Positions 22,590-32,710 of a stretch of 64,000 nt of DNA are shown here, piece after piece. The translations under genes were made by a program, and so were the position numbers. Source of the DNA: Prevotella sp. (lineage in GTDB: Bacteria; Bacteroidota; Bacteroidia; Bacteroidales; Bacteroidaceae); assembly GCA_016285075.1 (NCBI GenBank), contig JAEEQB010000018.1, forward strand, positions 1 through 64,000, in the 5' to 3' direction. The first letter of the stretch is position 1. The number at the start of each line of letters is the position of its first letter. The notes under the pieces are model-generated. The model was not told the DNA's origin, ran no database searches, and saw only the letters and a program-made list of their open reading frames with translations.

Positions 22590-25500
22590 TCACTTTACAT
22601 AAATCTTTTGTCCATTAACGATATTCAATCCCTTTTGCAGGGAACTGAGTCGCTGGCCTTGAAGGTTGTAGATAGTTTTGTCATTTATCATTTCTTCTTT
22701 GTCATTTAGACGCGCAGCATCGCTGATTCCTGTTGTCTGCGTGTCGAATTCGCCAGTGAAGGACTCCAGGCTATTCTCCACCGTGACGATGTAGCGGCCT
22801 GCTGCGTAGGCAGAGATGTCGATGTTGAGGCCAACGATGGTGGCTGCGTTGATGTCTTTCTCGTAGACAGCTTTGCCCGTTTCGTCAGTAATGCGTACCT
22901 GATAGGCATCATCGATGGGGTTGAGGTTGATACCCAACAGTTGCTCGTTGTATTCACCATATATCGACAAATCGGCCGCTCTCCTCATCCGCGTACGGGG
23001 CTTGATCTTGGTGGTATGGGTGAAGTCGATGCGCTTCTTTCGGGCAGCATCGGGGGTGGCTCCATCCTTATAAGCGTCGTTGAGGTAGATCACTTCATCA
23101 CCAACGGTACATGACATCAGTAACCATGCAGGATCTGCCATTTCTACATTAAAGACATTTGTTGTCGGGGAACCGTAAACACCTCCGACACCTTCCAACC
23201 AAGGGGCACACCGGTAAGTGTTTTCTCCGTTTTCACACTCCCAGACTTCTCTATATACGCCCTTAAAACCGTTTATACCTCCTGTCTGCCTGGGTCCAAT
23301 CATATAAAGTTGATTATCTATCTCCAGGGTGTTATTGGCATCGATGGAGAAGTCGTACATCAACTTAAACTGATTGATTGTCGTGTCGTATTCGTACACT
23401 TTCTGATTCTCTTCGTACCATGCTCCCACATAGCTTAGGGAATTATCTTGTGAAATGAAATTAGATTCAGCATAATCAGGATTGACATACCGCTGGCACA
23501 TCATCTGCTTGCAGGTCTTTCCGTTAACGATGGTGTCACCATCAAAGTAGTAGTAATCAACCCTCTGCACAGGATGCCCCGAGGTGATATCTCCTACTTT
23601 CCATACCTTACCCTCTTCGATGAACGGGCGATAAGCTCTGTTGATGACAGGATCAGGATGGTAAGCCTCCTTCGTGAAGTCATCCAGTGTGAATATACAC
23701 TCGTCGCCATCGTAGACGGAGAGACATCTACGATCGAAATAATCTACTCCCATTACAGTTGCATGAGGATAATAGAAAGGACCAAACACTACGTTTCCAA
23801 TCCCTTCAATCCAATCCCTCATTGTTCTTGAATCATAGATTGCACCTGGATATAAATATTCTGAGAAATGATAACGCCGGTAGTACCGTCCATTTACCTG
23901 TATGGTATCAATAGTACTAACTATCAAATACTCTATTTCTTTATATGTTTCATCTGGACAGAATGCATCGCCAACCTTCAGACTGAAATCATACATCAGT
24001 TCCCACTTGTTATTCTTATACCAGTATACTTTGCCGTCAGCTTCAGAGGCATATTGACCGTCTTTTGTCTTATAGCAGGGTCTGCCGTCAACAATGGTAT
24101 CGCCAGCTATCTCAAACTTATAGCTGAAGTATGTCGTATCCAATTCAAGCCCATTAGGTGAATAATTTCCCGTGACAGTCATCATGTTCCACGTTCGTCC
24201 ATCCACCAACATTCGTGGATGTTCGTTCTCGTCTGGTTTAGGCTGTTGCGGTTCCTGAGTATCAGCCTGATACTGTTCTAACGGGAGGACAGTACCTGAG
24301 AACACTTTCTTGAACTTATCCACTTCTGACTGCTGAACATACATGACGGTTGACTCTTCCATACAGTCGAACGTATCATAACGTAACCCATTAGGGAATG
24401 TGCCCTTGATAACGATGGTATCTATAGGACTCCAACGGAAAACACTTTCAGCAAAGGTCGTAACACTTTCAGGAATTTCAAGGAACTTCAGGCTTGTACA
24501 TTTCTCAAAAGTGAATGCCTCGATATAAGTGAGGCTTTCAGACAGCATAACCGACTTCAAGTTTGCACAATTACTAAATGCGCCAAAACACATTTGCGTT
24601 ACACTATTGGGCACCGTCACCGTTTCAAGATAAGGGTTATAGGCAAAAGCATCACCGCCAGTCCATGTTACCCCCTCAGGAAGATCATACCGTTTCTGTT
24701 TTTTTCCGGCTGGATAGCAGTATAGCTGCGTCTTGTCCTTACTGAAAAGTACACCGTCAACGGAGCACATGGCAGGGTTGTCCTCGTCTACCTCAATAGA
24801 CTCCAAGTTGGAACAACCGCGAAAGGGGTTCTTGGCGTCATTGTAACCTGCATAGTGGGTAATGAGAAGAACGGTTTTGGGTATCCTAACCTTGGTCAGC
24901 GTATGGCAAAAGTCGAATGCCAACCAGTCAATGGCAATTACTCTATATTCCTCGTCTTTATATGTAATCGTCTCAGGAATAACAAGTTCGCCCGTCCAAC
25001 TGTTGCCATTTTCTATCACTGCCATATGGCTATCAGTATTCAGGTAATACTTCAATCCGTCAATGGTCACAATCACCTCTTTCTGTGCATCAGCAAGCTG
25101 GTAGAGCACTTCATCCCCCTGACGGCATTCATACAACTCTTGCGTAACGCCCGTGAGTCCGCTGACTTCGTATGCCCAGCCTAAAAGACCCCATTTGAGA
25201 GAACCAATGCCCTCAATCCAGACATCATTGGCGGAAGGTTTACTTGGAACTTCTACATAAAGGCATTTGCGTACCTTATTATTAATGATAGTGTCCTTTA
25301 CGGCTTTCACATGAACAGGAACGATACTGCCTTTAGGGCCTATATCAAAATCTTTAGTCTCGCCCTCCTTCATCGTGAAGTCCATAGTTTCGAATATCCT
25401 TTCGTTATCCTTCACGTATACCTTGCCACCATCCTCACCAAGGAACAGGTTAGTTGAAGTCCACTTCTCTGGGAAGGGTTCATCATAAAGATTGTGTCTG

Positions 25501-26588
25501 CTAACGACCTCCCTGAAACGGATGCCATCAATCACCGCTTCTCCCTCCAATTTCATTTCTTCAAAGGCATATTTGACATAACCCCCAGGATCGACCTCTG
25601 ATGCTATATGTCTAAGCGTCCACACCTTTCCCTCAGTAAGGAAGGAGTCGTACTGGTATGCATTCTCTGATTCTTTCCTATATTCAGACAGTTCTTTCAG
25701 TGCAATGGTGGCTCCGCCTCCTTCCATGTGTACGTCGCCTTCATACAAGGTGAGCTCCTCTTTGACCGTCGTACCATTGTCATTCATCTCCACCACCTTA
25801 TGGTTCAGTCGTATGCGGCTTATCAGGCTTTTTACATTGACAACATTCATTGATAGGTTGGCAAATCGCTCAGAACCTTCAGTTGTACTGCCATCAGTGA
25901 TGATATCAACGATAAGCGTGCCGTCGGCTGCGAGTCTCGCCTGAGCGTTCAGGTAGGTGTAGTCTTTAGGTAACCGATAGTTAGAATAATGGAAACGTTG
26001 TTCCAAAATCTCGTCATTATAGTAGACCTGCAGTTCTGGTTTGCCCTGTCCTGTTCCCCGCTCATACAAATTGAATTTCCCCATCTTTACAGGAAAAGAG
26101 AAACCCTCTTCATTGGCCTGTTCAAGCGTGTTGCAGTCAACCTCTACAACAGAATGGTCTGTGAACGACACATAGCCAAGGCTTCTGTCGTTCAGATAGA
26201 GGCCATATTGCGTTTCCTTGGCATTGAAGATGGTGAAATAGATGTTGATGGGACATGAGCAGGCGGCTTCACGGCCGTTTGTCTGTTCAGATACAGTGAT
26301 GTAGAGATTATGATCCTTTCCTTCACAGTCTACCTTGATGTCGCTAAATGCACAATTTGCGTAATAATTGGTCAACTCGCCAACGAGGTTGTCGCCATCC
26401 CGTGTCAATTTAATCAATGTATTCCCAATTACGCTTTCACCTCTTGCACGACTATTGCATTCCGTATTCGAGACATCGCCCGTATACAACTCCGTTCCAC
26501 CGCCTTGGGCAAAGAGGGAGAGATGAACGCTCAGCATAGCCAGGATTATTGGCAATCTGAAAATCATGTGTAATCCATTCGTCTTCAT
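22590..26588 (-). CDS. large surface protein with BspA-type leucine-rich repeats and shared C-terminal module
   Basis: 1332 aa. A signal peptide ends in HLSLFAQ. Residues about 500-780 hold LRR_5 (BspA-like) units such as LTKVRIPKTVLLITHYAGYN, NLKSVMLSESLTYIEAFTFE and SLKFLEIPESVTTFAESVF. From about 800 on come repeated modules with the pattern W-x-x-G-x-x-x-x-DTT-Y-F-x-Y-x-x-x-GDTIVDGRPCYK, then a copy of the module shared with the next two genes (YRPFIEEGKVWKV... GDTIVNGKTCKQMM). The end has a beta domain (LLGINLNPIDDAYQVRITDE) and the short tail YNLQGQRLSSLQKGLNIVNG. Likely surface adhesin or glycoprotein; last of a four-gene unit. Confidence 0.8.
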   Translation of the reverse strand: MKTNGLHMIFRLPIILAMLSVHLSLFAQGGGTELYTGDVSNTECNSRARGESVIGNTLIKLTRDGDNLVGELTNYYANCAFSDIKVDCEGKDHNLYITVSEQTNGREAACSCPINIYFTIFNAKETQYGLYLNDRSLGYVSFTDHSVVEVDCNTLEQANEEGFSFPVKMGKFNLYERGTGQGKPELQVYYNDEILEQRFHYSNYRLPKDYTYLNAQARLAADGTLIVDIITDGSTTEGSERFANLSMNVVNVKSLISRIRLNHKVVEMNDNGTTVKEELTLYEGDVHMEGGGATIALKELSEYRKESENAYQYDSFLTEGKVWTLRHIASEVDPGGYVKYAFEEMKLEGEAVIDGIRFREVVSRHNLYDEPFPEKWTSTNLFLGEDGGKVYVKDNERIFETMDFTMKEGETKDFDIGPKGSIVPVHVKAVKDTIINNKVRKCLYVEVPSKPSANDVWIEGIGSLKWGLLGWAYEVSGLTGVTQELYECRQGDEVLYQLADAQKEVIVTIDGLKYYLNTDSHMAVIENGNSWTGELVIPETITYKDEEYRVIAIDWLAFDFCHTLTKVRIPKTVLLITHYAGYNDAKNPFRGCSNLESIEVDEDNPAMCSVDGVLFSKDKTQLYCYPAGKKQKRYDLPEGVTWTGGDAFAYNPYLETVTVPNSVTQMCFGAFSNCANLKSVMLSESLTYIEAFTFEKCTSLKFLEIPESVTTFAESVFRWSPIDTIVIKGTFPNGLRYDTFDCMEESTVMYVQQSEVDKFKKVFSGTVLPLEQYQADTQEPQQPKPDENEHPRMLVDGRTWNMMTVTGNYSPNGLELDTTYFSYKFEIAGDTIVDGRPCYKTKDGQYASEADGKVYWYKNNKWELMYDFSLKVGDAFCPDETYKEIEYLIVSTIDTIQVNGRYYRRYHFSEYLYPGAIYDSRTMRDWIEGIGNVVFGPFYYPHATVMGVDYFDRRCLSVYDGDECIFTLDDFTKEAYHPDPVINRAYRPFIEEGKVWKVGDITSGHPVQRVDYYYFDGDTIVNGKTCKQMMCQRYVNPDYAESNFISQDNSLSYVGAWYEENQKVYEYDTTINQFKLMYDFSIDANNTLEIDNQLYMIGPRQTGGINGFKGVYREVWECENGENTYRCAPWLEGVGGVYGSPTTNVFNVEMADPAWLLMSCTVGDEVIYLNDAYKDGATPDAARKKRIDFTHTTKIKPRTRMRRAADLSIYGEYNEQLLGINLNPIDDAYQVRITDETGKAVYEKDINAATIVGLNIDISAYAAGRYIVTVENSLESFTGEFDTQTTGISDAARLNDKEEMINDKTIYNLQGQRLSSLQKGLNIVNGQKIYVK

Positions 26589-26644
26589 AGGTCTTTTCTA
26601 TTTAATTGTTTTATAATTCTCCTTTATTATTAATTCTAACTTTT

Positions 26645-26667
26645 CACTTATCACTTATCACTTAATC
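26645..26667. repeat. heptamer spacer repeat (CACTTAT)n
   Basis: Three CACTTA(T) units just after the stop codon of the leucine-rich protein gene at 26658-29525. The stop lies within the run. Confidence 0.8.
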
Positions 26668-29525
26668 ATGATCATCTTACCTCCACGTATATACACGCCC
26701 TTGCGTACAGGCTTGCCATGGATGCGGCGGCCCTGCAGGTCGAAGAAACTTTCATCATTTATTCTTTCTTCATTTTTATTTAGACGCAAAGCGTCGCTAA
26801 TTCCCGTCGTTTCTGTATCGAACTCGCCAGTGAAGGACTCATCGTTATTTTCCACCGTGATGGTGTAGCGACCTGCTGCGTAGGCAGAAATGTCGATGTT
26901 GAGGCCAACGATGGTGGCTGCGTTGATGTCTTTCTCGTAGACGGCTTTGCCCGTTTCATCGGTTATGCGTACCAGATAGGCATCATCGATCGGGTTGAGG
27001 TTGATACCCAACAGTTGCTCGTTGTATTCACCATAGATCGACAGATCGGCATCGCTCTTCTCTTGCTTAATCCGTGCCTTGGGCTTAATCTTAGTGGTAT
27101 GGGTGAAATCGATGCGCTTTTTTCGGGCAGCATCAGGGGTGGCTTCATCCTCACATTCGTCGTTGAGGTAGATCACTTCATCACCAACGGTACATGACAT
27201 CAGGAACGCCCCTCCATGGGATTCCTTTCCATAATAGACATTGAATATCGGTCCCTCGATACTTCCCAAACCTTCCAGCCAAGTGGTATTGTATCCAGCG
27301 GGTTCTCCCCTCATGACATTTCTATATACACCCTTAAACCCTTTGATACCGCCTGTCTGCCTCGGTCCCACTATGTATGGCGGATCATTTCCGTCTATCA
27401 CGAAAGTGCCATTGTCATCAAGGGAGAAGTCATACATCATTCGGAACACTTTGTTTGCACCGTCGTAAACGTACACCTTCTTGTCCTCTTCGTACCATGC
27501 TCCCACATAACTCAGCAATGGATATTGCATCATAATATCATAATCCGGATAATCAGGGCTGACATACCGCTGGCGCATCATCTGCTTGCAGGTCTTTCCG
27601 CCGATAATGGTGTCACCATCGAAATAGTAGTACTCTACCCTCCGCACAGGATTACCCGAGTCAATAGTTCCTACCTTCCACACCTTATCGTCTTCGATGA
27701 ATGGGCGATACTCGTTCTGTGGTATGATGCCTGTACCATTTATCTCTTTGATGTTGGCGAAACGGCTCCAGCCCGCAGTAGACTCGTAGCGTACTTTGCA
27801 ACCCTTTGGCACATAGAGGGTAGCAGAAGTCATAGACAAACTGTTTGTCTCTTCGTCGTATAGTTCAAAAACGTCATCCATAATTTCAAAAGGCTCCTCA
27901 ATCCACGATATGACACTCTCGAGGTCCCGACATCCAAAAAATGCACGGGAGTCAATACTTTTGACGGTAGCGGGAATGGTGACGGTGGTCAGACTGCTAC
28001 AGTTCCAAAAGGAACCTTCGCCAATACTGGTGACTCCCTCTGGAATGATGATACTGGCCAGACTGCCACAGTTCTGAAAAGCACGTAAGCCAATGCTACT
28101 GAGGCTTGTGGGTAAGGAGATGCTGGTAAGCCCGCTGCAATTTCGAAAGGTTTGCTCGCCTATGCTAATAACACCTTCTGGTATGGTGACATTAGATAAA
28201 TAACTACAGCCGAAGAAAGCGCCATTGCCTATGTTAGTGATCCCGTCAGGGATGGTGAGGTCGGTCACCTCCTTATCATTGAGATAGAGGTGGGCACCAT
28301 AATAAAGGGGATTCCCAGTCCCGAAGAAAGATATGCCACACCAGACTGCAAGGTCGGAGATATGCACGGTGTCCATTTTTTTGCACCAAATGAAAGCGAA
28401 GTCTCCTATTGTAGTCACACTTGGTGGGATGATGACATTAGTCAGGTTTTCACAGCCTCGGAAAGCGCATGCGCCAATATTGGTGACACCATCGGGAATG
28501 GTGACCGAAGTCAGGTCAGTAAAGTAATCGAAAGCGAAATTGCCAATGCTGGTGACACCCTCAGGGATGACAAGGTCGGTCACCTCTTTACCGTCAAGAT
28601 AGAGGTGATGGGCGTAGAATAGTGGATTGGAGCTTTTACTACCGCCCTCATTCTTAAATTCAATACCACACCAGGCTTCAAGATTGGTAATGTGGACGGC
28701 GGTCAAGCTGGTACAGTTGTGGAATGCTTCATAATCAACGCATGCAACGCTTTGGGGGACGGTGATGCTGGTCAGGCCATTGCAGTTAAGGAAGGCTTCG
28801 TTACCAACGCATGTGGTTCCTTCTTTAATCACCAACTCACCAGTCGGTTTGTCACCTTTATAGCCGAGAAGCAGGGGACCTAAATAAAACGGACCTTCGG
28901 GAGCCTTATCATACATTGAAGCGTACCAAGGAGTATTATCAAACGCGCCTTTGCCAGCAAAGGTGAGACTGGCAGGGAGGGTGATACTGGCCAAACTGCT
29001 GCATCCGGCAAAAGCACGCATCTCAATTCTGCAGACTGATGGGGGGATGACTACCGACATGAGCTTGTCGCAGCTTAAGAACAAGCAATAAGCTATTTGA
29101 GTTAAGCCCTCTGGAAGCTGCACTGCAACCAGGTTGTCGCAATCATGGAAGGCATAATCCCCAATGTCAGTCACTGTATTAGGGATGCTGATGGACTTAA
29201 TGGTTAAGTTTTCATAGAAGGCACGTTTACCGATGCTCGTTACCACATATTCTTCAGTTCCTACTGTAAATCTGTCAAGGATCATCACATCGCCCGAAGC
29301 GTTAGGACTGCCCGGGAAGTAGATGATTTCCTTTTCATAGCCATAGCCCCTGTCTATTACTTCCTCACGTCCAGCCTTGACCGAGGCTGTGGTCTGACCT
29401 GGCTCGTAAGTATAGATGACGTTTGTCTGTGGGTCAATGTACTCGTCGGCTGTGGCCACAAGTGCAACAACCGACATCACCAATGATGCCAACATACGTG
29501 TCATAAATAATAGTGTCCGTTTCAT
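26658..29525 (-). CDS. BspA-like leucine-rich repeat surface protein
   Basis: 955 aa from the ATG at 29525. That start is chosen because the sequence around it (CATATCTG on the plus strand) matches the start of the neighbouring paralogue at 32660. After a signal peptide, residues about 45-600 are built of at least ten LRR_5 units (for example LASITLPASLTFAGKGAF, LTSITVPQSVACVDYEAF and LTSVTIPDGVTNIGACAF), the repeat of BspA adhesins. Then come the shared module (YRPFIEDDKVWKVGTIDSG... GGKTCKQMMRQRYVSPDYPD), the beta domain LLGINLNPIDDAYLVRITDE and the tail FDLQGRRIHGKPVRKG. BspA-type proteins bind host matrix proteins or other bacteria; that role is inferred. Confidence 0.88.
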   Translation of the reverse strand: MKRTLLFMTRMLASLVMSVVALVATADEYIDPQTNVIYTYEPGQTTASVKAGREEVIDRGYGYEKEIIYFPGSPNASGDVMILDRFTVGTEEYVVTSIGKRAFYENLTIKSISIPNTVTDIGDYAFHDCDNLVAVQLPEGLTQIAYCLFLSCDKLMSVVIPPSVCRIEMRAFAGCSSLASITLPASLTFAGKGAFDNTPWYASMYDKAPEGPFYLGPLLLGYKGDKPTGELVIKEGTTCVGNEAFLNCNGLTSITVPQSVACVDYEAFHNCTSLTAVHITNLEAWCGIEFKNEGGSKSSNPLFYAHHLYLDGKEVTDLVIPEGVTSIGNFAFDYFTDLTSVTIPDGVTNIGACAFRGCENLTNVIIPPSVTTIGDFAFIWCKKMDTVHISDLAVWCGISFFGTGNPLYYGAHLYLNDKEVTDLTIPDGITNIGNGAFFGCSYLSNVTIPEGVISIGEQTFRNCSGLTSISLPTSLSSIGLRAFQNCGSLASIIIPEGVTSIGEGSFWNCSSLTTVTIPATVKSIDSRAFFGCRDLESVISWIEEPFEIMDDVFELYDEETNSLSMTSATLYVPKGCKVRYESTAGWSRFANIKEINGTGIIPQNEYRPFIEDDKVWKVGTIDSGNPVRRVEYYYFDGDTIIGGKTCKQMMRQRYVSPDYPDYDIMMQYPLLSYVGAWYEEDKKVYVYDGANKVFRMMYDFSLDDNGTFVIDGNDPPYIVGPRQTGGIKGFKGVYRNVMRGEPAGYNTTWLEGLGSIEGPIFNVYYGKESHGGAFLMSCTVGDEVIYLNDECEDEATPDAARKKRIDFTHTTKIKPKARIKQEKSDADLSIYGEYNEQLLGINLNPIDDAYLVRITDETGKAVYEKDINAATIVGLNIDISAYAAGRYTITVENNDESFTGEFDTETTGISDALRLNKNEERINDESFFDLQGRRIHGKPVRKGVYIRGGKMIMIK

Positions 29526-29549
29526 ATCTGTCTGCATTTTATTAATTTT

Positions 29550-29587
29550 CACTTATCACTTATCACTTTTTACTTATCACTTAATCA
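29550..29587. repeat. heptamer spacer repeat (CACTTAT)n between surface-protein genes
   Basis: Repeated CACTTAT, interrupted by TTTTTA, lies between the two paralogous surface genes. The 1027-aa protein's stop codon falls inside it. Confidence 0.8.
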
Positions 29588-32500
29588 CGACCTTGCTTCC
29601 ATTCTTCACGTAGATGCCCTTGCGTGCAGGCTTGCCCTGGATGCGGCGGCCCTGGAGGTCGAAGATGCTCTCATTATTTATTCTTTCTTCATTTTTATTT
29701 AGACGCGAAGCGTCGCTAATTCCTGTCGTTTCCGTATCGAACTCGCCAGTGAAGGACTCATCGTTATTTTCCACCGTGATGGTGTAGCGACCTGCTGCGT
29801 AGGCAGAAATGTCGATGTTGAGGCCAACGATGGTGGCTGCGTTGATGTTTTTCTCGTAGACAGTTTTGCCCGTTTCGTCAGTAATGCGTACCTGATAGGC
29901 ATCGTCGATCGGGTTGAGGTTGATACCCAACAGTTGCTCGTTGTATTCACCATAGATCGACAGATCGACATCGCTCTTCTCTTGCTTAATCCGTGCCTTG
30001 GGCTTAATCTTAGTGGTATGGGTGAAATCGATGCGCTTTTTTCGGGCAGCATCAGGGGTGGCTCCATCCTCACATTCGTCATCGAGGTAGATGACCTCAT
30101 CACCAACGGTGCATGACATCAGGAAAAGCGCATGATTTTCTTCCCCAAGGTAGACATTTACTGCCGGACCGTCAATGCCTCCAACACCTTCCAGCCAAGT
30201 GGTATTATTATAGTTTTCTTCTCCTCGCATCTTGACATCTCTATGTACACCCTTAAATCCTTTGATACCGCCTGTCTGCCTCGGTCCCACTACGTATGGC
30301 GGATTATTTCCGTCTATCACGAAAGTGCCATTGTCATCAAGGGAGAAGTCATACATCATCCGGAACGCTTTGTTTGCATCGTCGTAAACGTACACCTTCT
30401 TGTCCTCTTCGTACCATGCTCCCATATAACTCAGCAATGGATATTGCATCATAATATCATAATCCGGATAATCAGGGCTGACATACCGCTGGCGCATCAT
30501 CTGCTTGCAGGTCTTTCCGCCGATAATGGTGTCACCATCGAAATAGTAGTACTCTACCAGCTGCACAGGATTACCCGAGCCGCTGCCTACCTTCCACACC
30601 TTATCGTCTTCGATGAATGGGCGATAAGTCATGTTGATGACAGGATTTATTGCGGTCTTGGCATCGAAGTCATTTGCGGTGAAGATGCACTTGCCATCCT
30701 CATAACAGGCCTCGAATTTTAGATAATCACTTTGAAGATATACGAAATTCATGCCAAGAATACCATTGGAATCATATCCCACACCTTCAACGGCCGTTAC
30801 ATAGGTTGAGCCACTTAAGTCTTTATAATTATGACGTGTGAAGAGTCTGTCATTTACCAATATCCTGTCTATATCATCTACGATAATTTCTGGCCAGGAA
30901 GTTTCCAAATTGACATCACGAAAATGATATGGATTAAATTCGACATAACGGGCTTCTTTGTCATTCTCAAAGGAATATACAGTAGTCCCTTCTTCTCGCA
31001 ATGCCAAAATGAAAACTGCAGGTTGGTCTTCTTCCTGCTTATATAACTTTGAATAATGGCGACCATTAATCAGCGTGTCACCGTTGATCGTAAAAGTGAC
31101 TTTAGTGACGACAAAATCCACATCGTAGGGAATGCCATTATCATCGCATATTTCAGAATAACGATGGCGGCTATACACCCATTGCTTGCCCTCCTTCAAC
31201 ATCTTGTCGGTAAAACCCTCCTGAGTGTAGAGCGCATCTATCATGGCAGCCGTTTCGCTGATTTCTGCTTCTAACTGCTCGTTGGTCAGGTTACAGGCTG
31301 CCTCTGTCTCTGCGGCATCAACGCCACAATGCCGGGCCAACAGCTGTGCCTGCTGGCTTCCAGCATAATAAGGTAAAGCAGCCATAGTGCGTCCTCTATA
31401 ATTCACCAACTTCCATTCCTTCCACAATTCGATGTTCTTCTGCAGAAGTGAGTAGGCACCCTGAATGTCAGCTAAAGCCACATTAGCCTCTTCCTTTGTG
31501 GTTGCATGGCGCTGCTTGCAGTATTCGTCCAGATAATACTTAGTATAGAGTGTGCCTGCGTCAACGATTGTCTTATTTATATTCTTTTCCCAGATGTTAT
31601 CCATATACATCTGATAAGCATCGGCTCCCTGACCGTAATAGGTCAGCGTGAAATCATCGAAAACACTCCAATCACCATTCACCGTCGAATTCTTTCTCAC
31701 TCCCATGGTCAAGCTTCCGTCTACCATTGCCAGCACCTTATTGTCATAGCAATTTAGCTCATGCATATAACGCTCGGCTGCGGCAAGATTTTTAGGAAAA
31801 TAATAAGTGAGACCTGTCACTTCGTCATACAGACTCCTTTCGCCAACACAGCCCAAGGGACTCTTTATCTGGTTGTCGAAGACCGAACAGATATCCGTTT
31901 CCGCTTGGTATCCGTTGGCCTCGGTATAGAGCTTGGCATAGTGCGCTGCCTCGTCGTTGGCCTTATAGTGATTGAAAGCAATCTGCAACTCTTCGCCTGC
32001 AAAGTAGAACGCTTTTACGCCAATGGCATAAATGCCAGCAGGCAGACCCTCAATTATCTGGAAAGCGTTGTAATTGTTGTTATATACCTCGGCATTCTCT
32101 TTCGCATTCCAATTGTTTAATCTTGTGCCGCTCCAGCCTGTCGTCACGTCGTTATTGTCAAATCGAGGGTTCACAATTCTCGATGTCATATCGACAGGAT
32201 GCTGCACAGAGGCATCTCCGCTGTTATTGATATCTGAAGTAAATACGAAGTAATCATTATCAGTAAAGTACAGCCTCAACATATTTCCATCTAACTGGTA
32301 GGACTTTATGTCACAGATATGGTCTTCGAAGAAAAGGTTTTCTGTAATACCATATAGGACATGTGTCATAAAACCCCGATTTTCTCCATCAAAGATCATT
32401 TCATTTCCATGAAGAGTTAGCAGGCCTACAAAAATTTCGTTGACCATCGAATAGGCCATCACGTAGCCTTCCTTTGGTATTTCAATACTGAGATGCCGAT

Positions 32501-32660
32501 GACCTACATAATTGGTATTGACCTCATACCAATTCCCCCCGTCCTTCCATCCTACAAGCAACCATTCACCATATATCGATTCCTTTTGGTCGGCATTGCC
32601 AGAGACATGTGCACTTGCCAACATCGGTAGTAACATCAAAAGTAATGCTATCTTTTTCAT
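29577..32660 (-). CDS. surface protein with lipocalin-like N-domain and shared C-terminal module
   Basis: 1027 aa. Signal peptide MKKIALLLMLLPMLASA. Residues about 28-135 look lipocalin-like (GEWLLVGWKDGGNWYEVN, LYFTDNDYFVF). Residues about 150-330 resemble a galactose-binding/CBM-like domain common in Prevotella (NPRFDNNDVTTGWSG... EGLPAGIYAIGVKAFY). A helical stretch (340-480) follows, then beta-rich modules, and from about 690 the module shared with the two downstream proteins (YRPFIEDDKVWKVGSGSG). The tail is FDLQGRRIQGKPARKGIYVK. It lies directly behind the TPR/HTH regulator gene (30 bases) and ahead of the leucine-rich protein gene. Ligand unknown. Confidence 0.8.
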   Translation of the reverse strand: MKKIALLLMLLPMLASAHVSGNADQKESIYGEWLLVGWKDGGNWYEVNTNYVGHRHLSIEIPKEGYVMAYSMVNEIFVGLLTLHGNEMIFDGENRGFMTHVLYGITENLFFEDHICDIKSYQLDGNMLRLYFTDNDYFVFTSDINNSGDASVQHPVDMTSRIVNPRFDNNDVTTGWSGTRLNNWNAKENAEVYNNNYNAFQIIEGLPAGIYAIGVKAFYFAGEELQIAFNHYKANDEAAHYAKLYTEANGYQAETDICSVFDNQIKSPLGCVGERSLYDEVTGLTYYFPKNLAAAERYMHELNCYDNKVLAMVDGSLTMGVRKNSTVNGDWSVFDDFTLTYYGQGADAYQMYMDNIWEKNINKTIVDAGTLYTKYYLDEYCKQRHATTKEEANVALADIQGAYSLLQKNIELWKEWKLVNYRGRTMAALPYYAGSQQAQLLARHCGVDAAETEAACNLTNEQLEAEISETAAMIDALYTQEGFTDKMLKEGKQWVYSRHRYSEICDDNGIPYDVDFVVTKVTFTINGDTLINGRHYSKLYKQEEDQPAVFILALREEGTTVYSFENDKEARYVEFNPYHFRDVNLETSWPEIIVDDIDRILVNDRLFTRHNYKDLSGSTYVTAVEGVGYDSNGILGMNFVYLQSDYLKFEACYEDGKCIFTANDFDAKTAINPVINMTYRPFIEDDKVWKVGSGSGNPVQLVEYYYFDGDTIIGGKTCKQMMRQRYVSPDYPDYDIMMQYPLLSYMGAWYEEDKKVYVYDDANKAFRMMYDFSLDDNGTFVIDGNNPPYVVGPRQTGGIKGFKGVHRDVKMRGEENYNNTTWLEGVGGIDGPAVNVYLGEENHALFLMSCTVGDEVIYLDDECEDGATPDAARKKRIDFTHTTKIKPKARIKQEKSDVDLSIYGEYNEQLLGINLNPIDDAYQVRITDETGKTVYEKNINAATIVGLNIDISAYAAGRYTITVENNDESFTGEFDTETTGISDASRLNKNEERINNESIFDLQGRRIQGKPARKGIYVKNGSKVVIK

Positions 32661-32690
32661 ATCTGTATGCTTTTTATTAATTCTTACTTT

Positions 32691-32710
32691 TCACTTATCA
32701 CTTATCACTT
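32691..32710. repeat. heptamer spacer repeat (CACTTAT)n
   Basis: TCACTTATCACTTATCACTT supplies the stop codon and the last residues (VISDK) of the TPR/HTH regulator. Confidence 0.8.

Noticed and set aside
22590..32660. Insertion sequence or prophage behind the repeated surface genes
   Set aside because: No transposase, integrase or terminal inverted repeats were seen; tandem duplication explains the similarity.
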